Shown piece after piece: positions 36,301-44,547 of a DNA stretch of 64,000 nucleotides. Source of the DNA: Paenibacillus_T sp033239625 (GTDB lineage: Bacteria; Bacillota; Bacilli; Paenibacillales; Paenibacillaceae); the NCBI RefSeq assembly GCF_033239625.1, contig NZ_BTCK01000022.1:37937-101936 (forward strand), in the 5' to 3' direction. A model generated the notes under the pieces. The model was given only the letters and a program-made list of their open reading frames with translations. It made no database searches and was not told the DNA's origin. The position numbers and the translations under genes were made by a program. Every line of letters begins with the position of its first letter. The first letter of the stretch is position 1.

Positions 36301-36549
36301 CCGCTGTCAGGGGGATCGAAGGGAACCGGATGGGAATTCGGGCGAGTTCCGTCGTTGTCTGATCTATATGTCCTGCTCGGCAGCGTTCCCGGTCTCGAAT
36401 ATGTGGATCGTCTGGAGATGACGATACGCGATGCTGACGGCAGGGAAGTCATCGTCAATCCGTCCCAGCAGCCGACCGCTGCTTTCCCGCAGCAATTGCT
36501 CATATACAGCGGCACCCATCAGGTCGTCGTCCGGAATATAAGCCGATGA
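33349..36549 (+). CDS. Large gpJ-like baseplate protein (Afp11-like)
   Basis: The 1066-residue protein starts with LIDGRDVGQIIGQLLELAPYYVPEWNAHNERDPAAAVIRIFAGQYVDTLERLNRVPDKYLLTFL-type sequence, the N terminus of large putative baseplate assembly proteins. A long beta-rich insert follows. The C-terminal gpJ domain has the phage-like RIQFGDGIHGKIPPIGTNNVKLSYRSGGGARGNV, RFRAVTAADYESLVFEAARGIARVKCLPN and LHPLSGGSKGTGWEFG. It corresponds to the wedge protein that builds the hexagonal baseplate rim and triggers contraction. The middle (about 150-600) is poorly conserved in appearance. Confidence 0.92.
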   Translation: MRAPLIDGRDVGQIIGQLLELAPYYVPEWNAHNERDPAAAVIRIFAGQYVDTLERLNRVPDKYLLTFLSKLGVSLLPATQAKAPVTFRLSAGVKDAVLIPAQTQVAAPPSDGGKPIIFETRTPMLATPARITDLLSASAGADAIYTAPPGMAEQPVAPLWAVVVSPARQGDAALLVDSAKGLQSGDLLLIGGTEHAEVLRAKDRTVTLTAPLQAAYGAGAEVSRMTSFKLFEGLNKQEHFIYLAHDDVLRCGSGSEIRIMRESDSGGSGDSREAVVSAGAWDEIRWQYWDGAWIDFVQSSEGLRAKLGTKALGAVEVNGHYRRWLRGSMPAPRQTASAAAPRSANAGLTTCGELDGTWRIAVQGDASRPELMFSNNNPVEQGGAFYLFGASPRTGDTLYVASADALSKKGGSVTLTFMLGENQLQQDEREQSSVADSVKDIVTSEVSWEYWNGGGWLRWERTADIAYDGGSALRLTFKNGDDVASTAVQGQENFWIRCRLFALPPEDKLEVAGKRLLIRDVKIAYEAEAVPEQVLEYRSLRYRDAAEGGWLESGDALDEDQALYIGFDRAPLRGPISLYLSLVDQVYDPDLHPIVEWQYYAEKRGGSGWVKLDVVDGTNHLTRSGCLELIGLPDWIETDIFGKSRYWLRAVDTLGVFKAAGTGSDDEKRAPAPIVLGIYRNTTIVEQAESFKDEVIGSSRGTPEAVFAVSKVPVAAEELYVDELSSISDRERQSLLDAGTAIVEEKDDKGVVTKLWVRWMAKDSWTDAEADERCYAIDRTTGRIQFGDGIHGKIPPIGTNNVKLSYRSGGGARGNVEAGAITMLKSSIAYVDGVVNPQAAAGGYNTEDSEAAQERGPLMIRHRFRAVTAADYESLVFEAARGIARVKCLPNVNEQGQAQTGRISLLVVPQSAERLPQPSAVLKQTIADYIKSHAANVVAAQSHIHIRGPSYAEVSVHTVLVAGGIEAVPEVEREALSRLKSFLHPLSGGSKGTGWEFGRVPSLSDLYVLLGSVPGLEYVDRLEMTIRDADGREVIVNPSQQPTAAFPQQLLIYSGTHQVVVRNISR

Positions 36550-36612
36550 CCGGTGCGCCATCCGTTCGATTGCGTATGTGGGACTGCTTAACCATACAAA
36601 GAGGTGTCCGTC

Positions 36613-38664
36613 ATGCTTCCAATTCCTAATCTGGACGATAAGACGTTTGCGCAGCTTATCGAGGACGCCAAGAAACAGATTCCTCGTTATGCGCCGGAAT
36701 GGACCGACTTCAACGTCCATGATCCGGGCATTACGATGCTGGAGCTGCTGTCTTGGCTGGCCGAAAGTCAGCGCTACTATCTCGACCAAGTGCGCGATGA
36801 TCATATTCGCAAATATTTGAAGCTGCTCGGTACGGCGCCTGCTCCTTCCAAGCCGGCCAGAGCTGAGATTACCTTCGTGTTAGGCGCTGATCTGGAGATG
36901 GCCGGCTATTCGATAGAGCAGCCATTCGAAGAGGCGGAGGGATCAGAGTCCTCTGTTCCATCCGACAATGCGCGCTTGTATGCGGTGCCGCTGTTAGTGC
37001 CTAGAGGCACTCCGCTGATGGCGGGGGATATTCGGTTCGTTACGGAACAAGAGCTGCATGTCACATCAGCGGCTCTCGTCAGCATCGTGACGCTGGCCGG
37101 ATCGTCCATTATCGATCAGACGGAGTCGGCGGGACATGAAGGGTTAAGCTTCAAAGCGTTCGGCGACAAGGCAGAGGCGGGCAGCAGCTTGTATCTTGGC
37201 TTTGATCAGCCCATTAGGCCAGAGACGCCGATTCCGATTGCATTTCGTTTGTCGGATGACTACCCCGTGCCGATTGCCGAGCAGGAAGAAGGCGAACCAT
37301 TCGAAGTGATTCCTCCGGTCATCCTCGAGTGGGAATATCTGAATGAAAGCGAAGGCTGGTCGAAGCTTGAAGTGACGAGCGACGAAACAGGAATGCTGAT
37401 GCGCGCGGGCAGGATCGTGTTCTTGGCTCCGCATGATGCCGGTGTGAAGCGGCTGTTCCCAACAGCAGCGGTCGATTGCTGCTGGTTTCGCTGCACCGTC
37501 AAGTCAGAGGGCTACGAGCTGGTGCCGCGCATCGACAGCATTATGCTGCATACGGTTCCGATCGTTCAACTCGATTACATAGCGGACGACTATGTCGGCA
37601 GGTCCAATGGCCTTAGCAACCAGTCGTTCGAAGTGAGGGACGGCGGAGGCATTGTGTCTGATCCTCCCATGAAGTTGGAAGTGTTCGAGACCGGTAAGGA
37701 CGGCTCTTATAGCTGGTCCGGCTGGACGGAATGGACGCGCCGGGAAGATCTGGACGCCTCGGGGCCTGACGATTCCCATTACGTATTCGACCCCAGCAGC
37801 GGCACGATTCGTTTCGGGGATGGACTGTATGGCAAAGTGCCTCCTGCCGCAGGGGACAGCAGCATACGCATTTCTTATTACCGAACGATGGGCAGGCAGG
37901 GCAATGTAAGCGCCGGCGCGATCAACCAATTCGCGGATCATGCAGGTGAACTGGCGGGCAAGCTGAGCATCCTGCAGTTGCTGCCGGCCAGCGGAGGCGC
38001 GAATGCCGAGCGTGTGGAGGATGCGGTCGCAAGATCGGTTAAGGAGCTTCGCCGCCTGACGCGCGCCGTTACGGACGAAGATTATGAGCAATTGGCATGC
38101 AAGACGCCAGGACTTCGCGTTGCGCGGGCGAAGGCGCTGTGGAGCGGAGACAATGCGGTTACGGTCGTTGTCGTACCCTATAGCGATAAGCCGAATCCGC
38201 GTCCAAGCACCGGCTTCCTGGATACCGTATCTCGCTTCTTGAACCGGCATCGGCTGTTGACGACGCGTGTTGTTGTCAAAGCGCCGCAATATGTCAAGGT
38301 TCAGGCGAACGTGCTGGTTACAATCAACAGCGGCCATGACGGAGAGACGGTAGCGGCAGCCGTCTCGTCAGAGCTGGCCCGTTACCTGCATCCGTTGAAT
38401 GGCGGTTCGCATGGTACAGGATGGCCGTTCGGCCGAACGGTTTATTTGTCGGAGCTGTATGCGCTTATCGATAAGGTGAACGGCGTCGACAGTGTGCAGC
38501 GGTTGCAGCTATTTAATACGGAAGGCGGCGGGCGAATAGACGATCAAGGCAATTTCGTCATGGACAGCAATGCGCTTGTTTATTCGGATGTTCACAAAGT
38601 CGAGGTTGAACAGCAGCTGTTCGGCCGTCCGTTGCAGGAAGGAGTCGGTTATGTCCGTACTTGA
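36613..38664 (+). CDS. Second gpJ-like baseplate protein (Afp12-like)
   Basis: The 683-residue protein has LPIPNLDDKTFAQLIEDAKKQIPRYAPEWTDFNVHDPGITMLELLSWLAE at the N terminus, a strong family signature. A core with IRFGDGLYGKVPPAAGDSSIRISYYRTMGRQGNVSAGAI and a tail with LHPLNGGSHGTGWPFGRTVYLSELYALI parallel the previous protein. ATG 36613 is preferred over GTG 36604; AGAGG lies eight bases upstream. The two large proteins probably form heteromeric wedge dimers. Confidence 0.92.
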   Translation: MLPIPNLDDKTFAQLIEDAKKQIPRYAPEWTDFNVHDPGITMLELLSWLAESQRYYLDQVRDDHIRKYLKLLGTAPAPSKPARAEITFVLGADLEMAGYSIEQPFEEAEGSESSVPSDNARLYAVPLLVPRGTPLMAGDIRFVTEQELHVTSAALVSIVTLAGSSIIDQTESAGHEGLSFKAFGDKAEAGSSLYLGFDQPIRPETPIPIAFRLSDDYPVPIAEQEEGEPFEVIPPVILEWEYLNESEGWSKLEVTSDETGMLMRAGRIVFLAPHDAGVKRLFPTAAVDCCWFRCTVKSEGYELVPRIDSIMLHTVPIVQLDYIADDYVGRSNGLSNQSFEVRDGGGIVSDPPMKLEVFETGKDGSYSWSGWTEWTRREDLDASGPDDSHYVFDPSSGTIRFGDGLYGKVPPAAGDSSIRISYYRTMGRQGNVSAGAINQFADHAGELAGKLSILQLLPASGGANAERVEDAVARSVKELRRLTRAVTDEDYEQLACKTPGLRVARAKALWSGDNAVTVVVVPYSDKPNPRPSTGFLDTVSRFLNRHRLLTTRVVVKAPQYVKVQANVLVTINSGHDGETVAAAVSSELARYLHPLNGGSHGTGWPFGRTVYLSELYALIDKVNGVDSVQRLQLFNTEGGGRIDDQGNFVMDSNALVYSDVHKVEVEQQLFGRPLQEGVGYVRT

Positions 38665-40729
38665 CCGCAGTGAGTTTCACTACCATATTATTCGATCCAA
38701 GCAGCGTTGGAGCGAAGGGCTGCTGTATCAGCTCGTATGGGATGACGGCGAGAGCGGCATCCGAATTCAGTCGGCGAACGATTATGCAACCGAGTTGACT
38801 GTAGACGCCGCTTCGCTGCTGCCCTCCGGAGGGATCGTCACAGACGTAGCGGAAGGACCTCATGGCATGCTGCTTATTATTGAAGAAACGTCTCGTAAGG
38901 TGTATGCCTACAATCCGATAACTGGCCGGTTGGATAAGCCGGAGGGTGTGCTCTATCTACAGGACGCCGGGGCTAGGCTGTCTCGAAGTCCGGGATTCGT
39001 GTATGCGTTGGAGAATACAGATGGTGACCGCGTTCGGCTGTGTGCATATGCGGAGACGACGGGACAGCCGGTATGGACGGCTGGCGATCTATCGCCGTTC
39101 GCTGCATCCGAGCCGCCAGCCGGCTGGTCGCCTTATGACGTTGTGTCAGACGAAGCTGGCTTCTGCTATGTGACGCAGGCTGAAGGAGCGCCGGTCGCTG
39201 TCTTTGATCCGGGCGGAAGGTTCGTTCGCTGGATTAGCGGTCAAGAGAAAGACACCACGACCGGATTAAGGTTGACGGCAGCGATTTCGGGTGCGGGCAG
39301 GCTTTACGTGCTGGATACCGATGCGAAGTCGCTGACCTGCTATTCGAAGGACGGGGAATTGAGCTGGCGCGTACCGCTGTTAGATGATACGAACCCTGTA
39401 TCCATTGCAGTCGATGATTCGGACGTGATCTACATCGGAGAGCGGGAGCCTTCGGCGGGTCTGCAGGTGCCGATGATCCACCTATATCGCGGCGAATCCG
39501 GCGAACCGATCGGACCGCTGACGACGTACCGCGGCGCTGCCGACCGTATCGTGTTCAGCCGCAACAATCTGTATGTGTTCAATCGAGCGGCGCAGAAGAT
39601 CACGCTGCTGCTGCGCCAACCGGCGCTGTACCGCGACAGCGGATCTCCGATTTCGAAGGGCGAGTACATCTCGCGAAGCTTCGACAGTACGGAGGAAGCG
39701 ATACGATGGCATAAGCTTACGCTCGACCGGGATATTCCCGAGAATACGCTGGTTCGGGTATCGTATCTGGTTTCCGATAAGCGCGAATTCATGATCGATC
39801 AAGCCGATCGGAGCCTCGACGACTATATTGCGGATGCGGCCATTCGTTCTTCGGATAAGGTCGCTGTTCTGCAGCAGCTGCCGTGGTCGGAGTCGACCGT
39901 TAGTCCGCGCGATATGTTGATCCGGGCGGAGCCGGGCCGATATTTGTGGGTTCGGATGCAGCTGTTCGGCAGCGACAAAGATACGCCGATCATCCGCGGG
40001 CTCCGCGTTGATTTTCCACGACTATCCTATTTGAGGCATATGCCGGCCGTATATCAGGAGGATCCAGCGAGCAGGGATTTGCTTGAACGGTTTCTATCGC
40101 TCCTCGAGACCTTCATGACCGAGCTTGACGACAAGATCACGGCTTCACCGCGCTGGCTTGACGTTGATGCGGTTTCCGGCGAGTACTTGCGATGGCTGGC
40201 GACTTGGATCGGCATTGCCGCAGATCCGGGATGGCCGGAGCATAAGCTTCGCAGTCTGATCAAAGGAATGCCGGAAATTCACCGCATGCGTGGAACGAGG
40301 GAAGGACTTGAACGCATCGTGGAGATGTATACGCAAGAGCTCCCGATCATCATCGAGAATTACAGACTGCAAGACATCGTCGATCCCGAGGCGAAGCGGG
40401 CTTATGTCGAGCTGTTCGGCGATGATCCTTATCGGTTCAGCGTGCTGCTGATGCCGAAGCAGCTATCGGGGCTGAGCGAGCTGGAGACGATTAAACGGAT
40501 GATTGCGAGCAACCAGCCGGCTCATACGGTGTCGGACGTGACATGGCTGCAGCCATGGATCTATCTAGGCGGCTATACATTTATGGGAGTGAATACAGTG
40601 CTGACGCATCCGTCCGCCCGGTACGACGACGAATCGATTATGGACCGGGATACGATGCTGATGGACGAAACGCCATTCGGGCAGCTGGATGTCAGATCCG
40701 GCCTCGGCGCCGATACACGGCTTATATAA
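38651..40729 (+). CDS. gpI-like tail protein fused to an NHL/propeller-like domain
   Basis: The 692-residue protein overlaps the previous gene by 14 bases (ATG 38651). Residues up to about 380 show repeated blades with LVWDDGESGIRIQ, VTDVAEGPHGMLLIIEETSRKVYAY, RLYVLDTDAKSLTCYS, consistent with a beta propeller. The C-terminal part is tail protein I-like: YLRHMPAVYQEDPASRDLLERFLSLLETFMTELDDKI, EYLRWLATWIG and MRGTREGLERIVEMYT. It likely docks fibres to the baseplate, with the propeller exposed. Confidence 0.88.
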   Translation: MSVLDRSEFHYHIIRSKQRWSEGLLYQLVWDDGESGIRIQSANDYATELTVDAASLLPSGGIVTDVAEGPHGMLLIIEETSRKVYAYNPITGRLDKPEGVLYLQDAGARLSRSPGFVYALENTDGDRVRLCAYAETTGQPVWTAGDLSPFAASEPPAGWSPYDVVSDEAGFCYVTQAEGAPVAVFDPGGRFVRWISGQEKDTTTGLRLTAAISGAGRLYVLDTDAKSLTCYSKDGELSWRVPLLDDTNPVSIAVDDSDVIYIGEREPSAGLQVPMIHLYRGESGEPIGPLTTYRGAADRIVFSRNNLYVFNRAAQKITLLLRQPALYRDSGSPISKGEYISRSFDSTEEAIRWHKLTLDRDIPENTLVRVSYLVSDKREFMIDQADRSLDDYIADAAIRSSDKVAVLQQLPWSESTVSPRDMLIRAEPGRYLWVRMQLFGSDKDTPIIRGLRVDFPRLSYLRHMPAVYQEDPASRDLLERFLSLLETFMTELDDKITASPRWLDVDAVSGEYLRWLATWIGIAADPGWPEHKLRSLIKGMPEIHRMRGTREGLERIVEMYTQELPIIIENYRLQDIVDPEAKRAYVELFGDDPYRFSVLLMPKQLSGLSELETIKRMIASNQPAHTVSDVTWLQPWIYLGGYTFMGVNTVLTHPSARYDDESIMDRDTMLMDETPFGQLDVRSGLGADTRLI

Positions 40730-40755
40730 GAGCTATACGATGATGGGAGGTTATC

Positions 40756-43437
40756 TTGTTGTCTAACAGTCAATTGCAGCTGCAGCAGTTTGAACGGAAC
40801 CGTTATTTCTATGGAAAGCTGCTTTCCGTCAAAGATTTTCAGTTGGAGCAAAACTATTATATCGAGAAAAGAAGCCTGCTTAACCGGTTCGTTCACGGCA
40901 CGGGGGTCATTGGCGGACTTCATCTCTCGCAAATCGATGGCACTGGCGTAAGGCTGACGCCTGGAACCGCGATCGACGCAGCAGGAAGAGAGATTGTTGT
41001 CGCGGCCAATCTGGACGTCGCCGACATTAGCAAGCTGGCCGGCTATCCGTCAAACTATCCGCCGGCCAAAGATGACATCATTTATGCGGTCATCTCCTAT
41101 GACGAAATCGCGCGCGAGCCTGTTCCGCCGGTATCGAATGCAACGGCGAGCACGGACGGCATCGAGCTGAACAAAATACGCGAGACATTCAAATTCTCGT
41201 TGACTAAGGATGCGCCGGCAGCGGCGGGAAGCTTAGAGTCGGCTTATCGTGAGACGGTCATTGTGTTCGAGAACGACCAGTTCATCGTCCACCGTTCGGT
41301 GCCGCGGGTCGCCAATCCGGGAGATGTGATCGAGGTCGTGCTGACCGTCCGTACGAAGCTGCAGCAGAGCGGAAGCTCGCTTGTCGAGATCACGGAGTCG
41401 CTGCCAAGCCAATTTACGATGCTGAGCGCTTGGAAGGATAACAAGATTCCGTTCAACTTGGGCGGGCTCGCGGGGGGCGTGACACGGACGCAGCGGTATT
41501 ACGCGCGTGCAGGCGAAATGCCGACGAGCGGCGTCATTAGCAGCCAAGTGTTGTTCAACAGCGTGCTTCAAACCGTCACAGGCGGCGAGTCTTCGCTTGC
41601 GGTCGTAGAGGACCGATCGATCGTTCGGCTGCTCGCGGAGCGTTATTTTGACCAACAACCGGATACGGGATCTTCCGATCATATTGTGCTGGCCGCCATT
41701 ACGATTAATAACAAGGGCATCATTACGAGCATCGATGAGTCCGTTCGTCCTTACATCTATAATAACGAGCTCTTGTTCCAGCTGATGCTGGCCGACAAGC
41801 AGCGTCCGGCCCAGCTTCCGACCCATGCGGCATCGCATGCGGACGGCGGAGCGGATGAGTTGAACGTAACGAATCTGTCCGGCGTGCTTGCCGACCCGCA
41901 GAAGGTTCAAGTGCAAGATGAAGGCTCGTCATTGACCGTTCGCACCAAAATCAATTTCACAGGCGCAGGCGTCACGGCATCGGATGATTCGACGAACGGC
42001 CGGACGACCATTAACATCCCCGGCATGACGACCCATGCGGGTACGCATGCGAAGGGCGGAACCGACGAGCTGAATGTGAACAACCTGTCCGGTACGCTGG
42101 CAGATCCTCAGAAGGTGGTTATCCAGGAGGAAGGCACGGCACTGCCCGCTCGCTCCAAAATTAACTTCATCGGCGCCGGTGTTACGGCAGTTGACGATGT
42201 GGCAGGCGGGAGAACCAACGTAACGATCAGCGGCGCAGCTGCAAGCCATGCGGGTACGCATGCGAAGGGCGGAACCGATGAGCTGAACGTGAACAACCTG
42301 TCCGGTACGTTGGCAGATCCTCAGAAGGTGTCCGTCCTGAAGGATGGTACGGCTTATACGGCCCGTTCGAAAATTAATTTCACCGGAACCGGTGTGTCCG
42401 TATCGGACGACACCACGAACGGGCGCATCAACGTCAATATTACGGGCGGAAGCCAAACGGCTGGCGCACAAATTGCGACGGGCAGCATTTTGTTCCAGTC
42501 GATGTATCCGGGAGAGGTTCGGGTATCGCCGTTCATCAGCCACCCGCTGCCATCAACTAACATCGGTATCATACTCTCCGTCGTACATTCGATAAGTTTG
42601 GATGGCCTGCCCGATGAGTCGGTAAGCGGCGGACTGCAAACGTCGCTGCTGCCGAATAAGCTGATTGCCGGGGAAGCGCTGTCTGCGACATCGCTTGCGA
42701 GTACAACGAACCAGACGTCGCAACTCTCGCAGACGCTGGGCAATCAGACGCCTCCGACGATTCCGATTCCCGATATCCCGATCATTCCAGGTCTGACGTC
42801 GACCGTAAAAGCCGGGGACGCAGCATTCATCGAAGCGGATCTTCCGTACGTGATGGCGCAGTATCCGACCACTACGAATATCGGTTTCCAGGTCAAAATT
42901 CAAGATAAAAGAAACAATGATGGTTTTGAACAGACCAAGGATTGGATAGTACGCTGGTGGGCGGTCATCGGAACGGTCGATACCGGAACGGTTACGGTTC
43001 CGGCATACGGCGCGCAGACGAGTTTGACGGGCGGCAGCAAGCTCGATGACACGTCGGTAGTTAAGCTGCCAGATACGGATACGCCTGTTATTAAGGTGCC
43101 AATCGATGATACGCCGATCATCAAGCTTCCGGTCGATGATACGCCAATCATCAAGCTTCCGACCGATGAAACGCCGATTATCAAGGTGCCGATTGACGGC
43201 ACACCGATTATCCGGCAGCCGATCGAACAGGTTGAACTCATGTCGGCGCTCCGAGCGACGGATAGCTCGATCGATGCAGCAGCGCTGAACGCGGAATCGG
43301 TGGCCGAATCGGAAGCGATCGAGGCGAAGCTGGCGGACATCGTCGTTGAGCCAGTGAAGAAAACGCGTCGTTCGTCCAAAGCGTCGGCGCAGCCGATCGA
43401 ATCTGCGACTGAAACGGGCGATACGAGCGAATCGTAA
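40756..43437 (+). CDS. Repeat-containing tail fibre candidate
   Basis: The 893-residue protein starts at TTG (40756 or 40759) after GGGAGG. The first 130 residues (QFERNRYFYGKLLSVKDFQLEQNYYIEKRSLLNRFVHGTGVIGGL) form a domain also seen in other phage-tail-like loci, probably the baseplate anchor. Residues about 355-565 hold three copies of a roughly 70-residue repeat (HAGTHAKGGTDELN then NLSGTLADPQKV, INFTGAGVT and GRT), typical of tail fibre shafts. Near the C terminus are five to six copies of a decapeptide DDTPIIKLP-like repeat (about 770-825), then a charged tail. It likely determines the surface recognised. Binding target cannot be read from the sequence. Confidence 0.8.
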   Translation: MLSNSQLQLQQFERNRYFYGKLLSVKDFQLEQNYYIEKRSLLNRFVHGTGVIGGLHLSQIDGTGVRLTPGTAIDAAGREIVVAANLDVADISKLAGYPSNYPPAKDDIIYAVISYDEIAREPVPPVSNATASTDGIELNKIRETFKFSLTKDAPAAAGSLESAYRETVIVFENDQFIVHRSVPRVANPGDVIEVVLTVRTKLQQSGSSLVEITESLPSQFTMLSAWKDNKIPFNLGGLAGGVTRTQRYYARAGEMPTSGVISSQVLFNSVLQTVTGGESSLAVVEDRSIVRLLAERYFDQQPDTGSSDHIVLAAITINNKGIITSIDESVRPYIYNNELLFQLMLADKQRPAQLPTHAASHADGGADELNVTNLSGVLADPQKVQVQDEGSSLTVRTKINFTGAGVTASDDSTNGRTTINIPGMTTHAGTHAKGGTDELNVNNLSGTLADPQKVVIQEEGTALPARSKINFIGAGVTAVDDVAGGRTNVTISGAAASHAGTHAKGGTDELNVNNLSGTLADPQKVSVLKDGTAYTARSKINFTGTGVSVSDDTTNGRINVNITGGSQTAGAQIATGSILFQSMYPGEVRVSPFISHPLPSTNIGIILSVVHSISLDGLPDESVSGGLQTSLLPNKLIAGEALSATSLASTTNQTSQLSQTLGNQTPPTIPIPDIPIIPGLTSTVKAGDAAFIEADLPYVMAQYPTTTNIGFQVKIQDKRNNDGFEQTKDWIVRWWAVIGTVDTGTVTVPAYGAQTSLTGGSKLDDTSVVKLPDTDTPVIKVPIDDTPIIKLPVDDTPIIKLPTDETPIIKVPIDGTPIIRQPIEQVELMSALRATDSSIDAAALNAESVAESEAIEAKLADIVVEPVKKTRRSSKASAQPIESATETGDTSES
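41820..42450 (+). repeat. Three tandem ~210-bp repeats inside the fibre gene
   Basis: Three units of about 70 codons each encode HAxxHAxGGxDELN...NLSGxLADPQKV...KINFxGxGV...GR. Units two and three are the most alike, including near-identical DNA at the start of each (CATGCGGGTACGCATGCG). Confidence 0.85.
43051..43225 (+). repeat. 30-bp tandem repeats encoding a decapeptide in the fibre gene
   Basis: Five to six copies encode variants of DDTPIIKLPV (DTDTPVIKVP, DDTPIIKLPV, DDTPIIKLPT, DETPIIKVPI, DGTPIIRQPI). The DNA repeats GATGATACGCCxATCATCAAG. Copy number may vary between strains. Confidence 0.8.
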
Positions 43438-43461
43438 TCCGCTGGAACGGAGTGGATGCCA

Positions 43462-44547
43462 GTGGCGGACAAGAAAGTCGAGAGCAAGCCGAAGAAAGGC
43501 ACGGCGAAAGCCGGTGCTAAGCCTGGGAAAGCCCCTTCTCCGCCGATCTCAGGATCGGCGGAAGCCGTCTTCCCGACCGTGGAGCGGATGCAGCAATCAT
43601 ACGGGAACAGCGCGGTGCTGAAATATTTGCAGGCGGGCGGTGCAAAGGGTGGAATGTCATTCGCACCTGGAAAGTATGAGAATGCAAACAGCAGTCCCAA
43701 TATGTCCAAGGTTGGCGGCAAGCCGGCGGCCGTGGAGCAGGCGGAAGCCTTCGCAGACGTCGCGCGGCCGCCTACGCCGGCTGAGCTGCTGAATGCAGAG
43801 AGAGAAGTCAAGAAAGCGGACGACAAGAAGGCTTGGGACCGAATACGCAAGGATAAGACAATCCAGGCTGCAATCAAGGAAGCGTCCGAACTGACCGACA
43901 TCGATGTCTCCACGCTGGAGAAGATGATCATCATGGAATCGGCCGGCAATAAGAACAGCCACAACGGTGCGTATTACGGTCTGATGCAGCTTGGCGAAGG
44001 TGCATTCAACGATACGCGGGATAAGCCTTCCGTTAAGAAACTGTTCAATACGCTGAAGGTGAAGGATGAAGGCGCCAAAGAGTCGCGAGCGATTACGTGG
44101 GAAGACGTGAAATCCGATCCGAGATTGAACGTGCTGGTCGGGGCTATCTATGCCAAATATAACTTGAAGCAAATTCAGGCGCATAACAATGAAGTGAACA
44201 AGAAACGCAGTGAACGGCTGGTACCGGTCAACTTGATCGAGTCTCCCGCCGCAGAAACGGCTCAAGCCGTCAATCCCGGCACCGATGGCTTCTTGATTGA
44301 GGAAAGTGCGCAAAATCTTTATTTTGCCCATCAGCAAGGGTTTGGCGGGATGCGCGGCATCTATGAGAAGCCGAATGCAGCCATCGGCAAGAACCAGAAA
44401 GGCAACCTGCTCCCGACGGACGTGAAGCATTTTACGAAGGAAGGTCCGGGCGAGAAGGTGACGAACGCCGAGTATCTGGAGGCCTGGAACGAACGGATGA
44501 GCCGAATCGATCAGTTTATGAAGGAAGGGACGAAGGACGATGGCTAA
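43462..44547 (+). CDS. Putative injection-system cargo: lytic-transglycosylase-like (SLT) protein
   Basis: The 361-residue protein starts at GTG 43462, nine bases after GGAG (ATG 43456 is too close). Residues 1-43 are Lys/Pro/Ala-rich. Residues 44-56 read MQQSYGNSAVLKY, followed by SSPNMSK at about 77-83; both recur in the next protein. About 145-250 forms a goose-lysozyme/SLT-like domain with probable catalytic Glu159 in IIMESAGNKNSHNGAYYGLMQ and a Gly-Leu-Met-Gln core typical of transglycosylases. There is no signal peptide, so release through the injection particle or lysis is plausible. It overlaps the next gene by eight bases. Peptidoglycan cleavage is inferred, not shown. Confidence 0.78.
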   Translation: MADKKVESKPKKGTAKAGAKPGKAPSPPISGSAEAVFPTVERMQQSYGNSAVLKYLQAGGAKGGMSFAPGKYENANSSPNMSKVGGKPAAVEQAEAFADVARPPTPAELLNAEREVKKADDKKAWDRIRKDKTIQAAIKEASELTDIDVSTLEKMIIMESAGNKNSHNGAYYGLMQLGEGAFNDTRDKPSVKKLFNTLKVKDEGAKESRAITWEDVKSDPRLNVLVGAIYAKYNLKQIQAHNNEVNKKRSERLVPVNLIESPAAETAQAVNPGTDGFLIEESAQNLYFAHQQGFGGMRGIYEKPNAAIGKNQKGNLLPTDVKHFTKEGPGEKVTNAEYLEAWNERMSRIDQFMKEGTKDDG

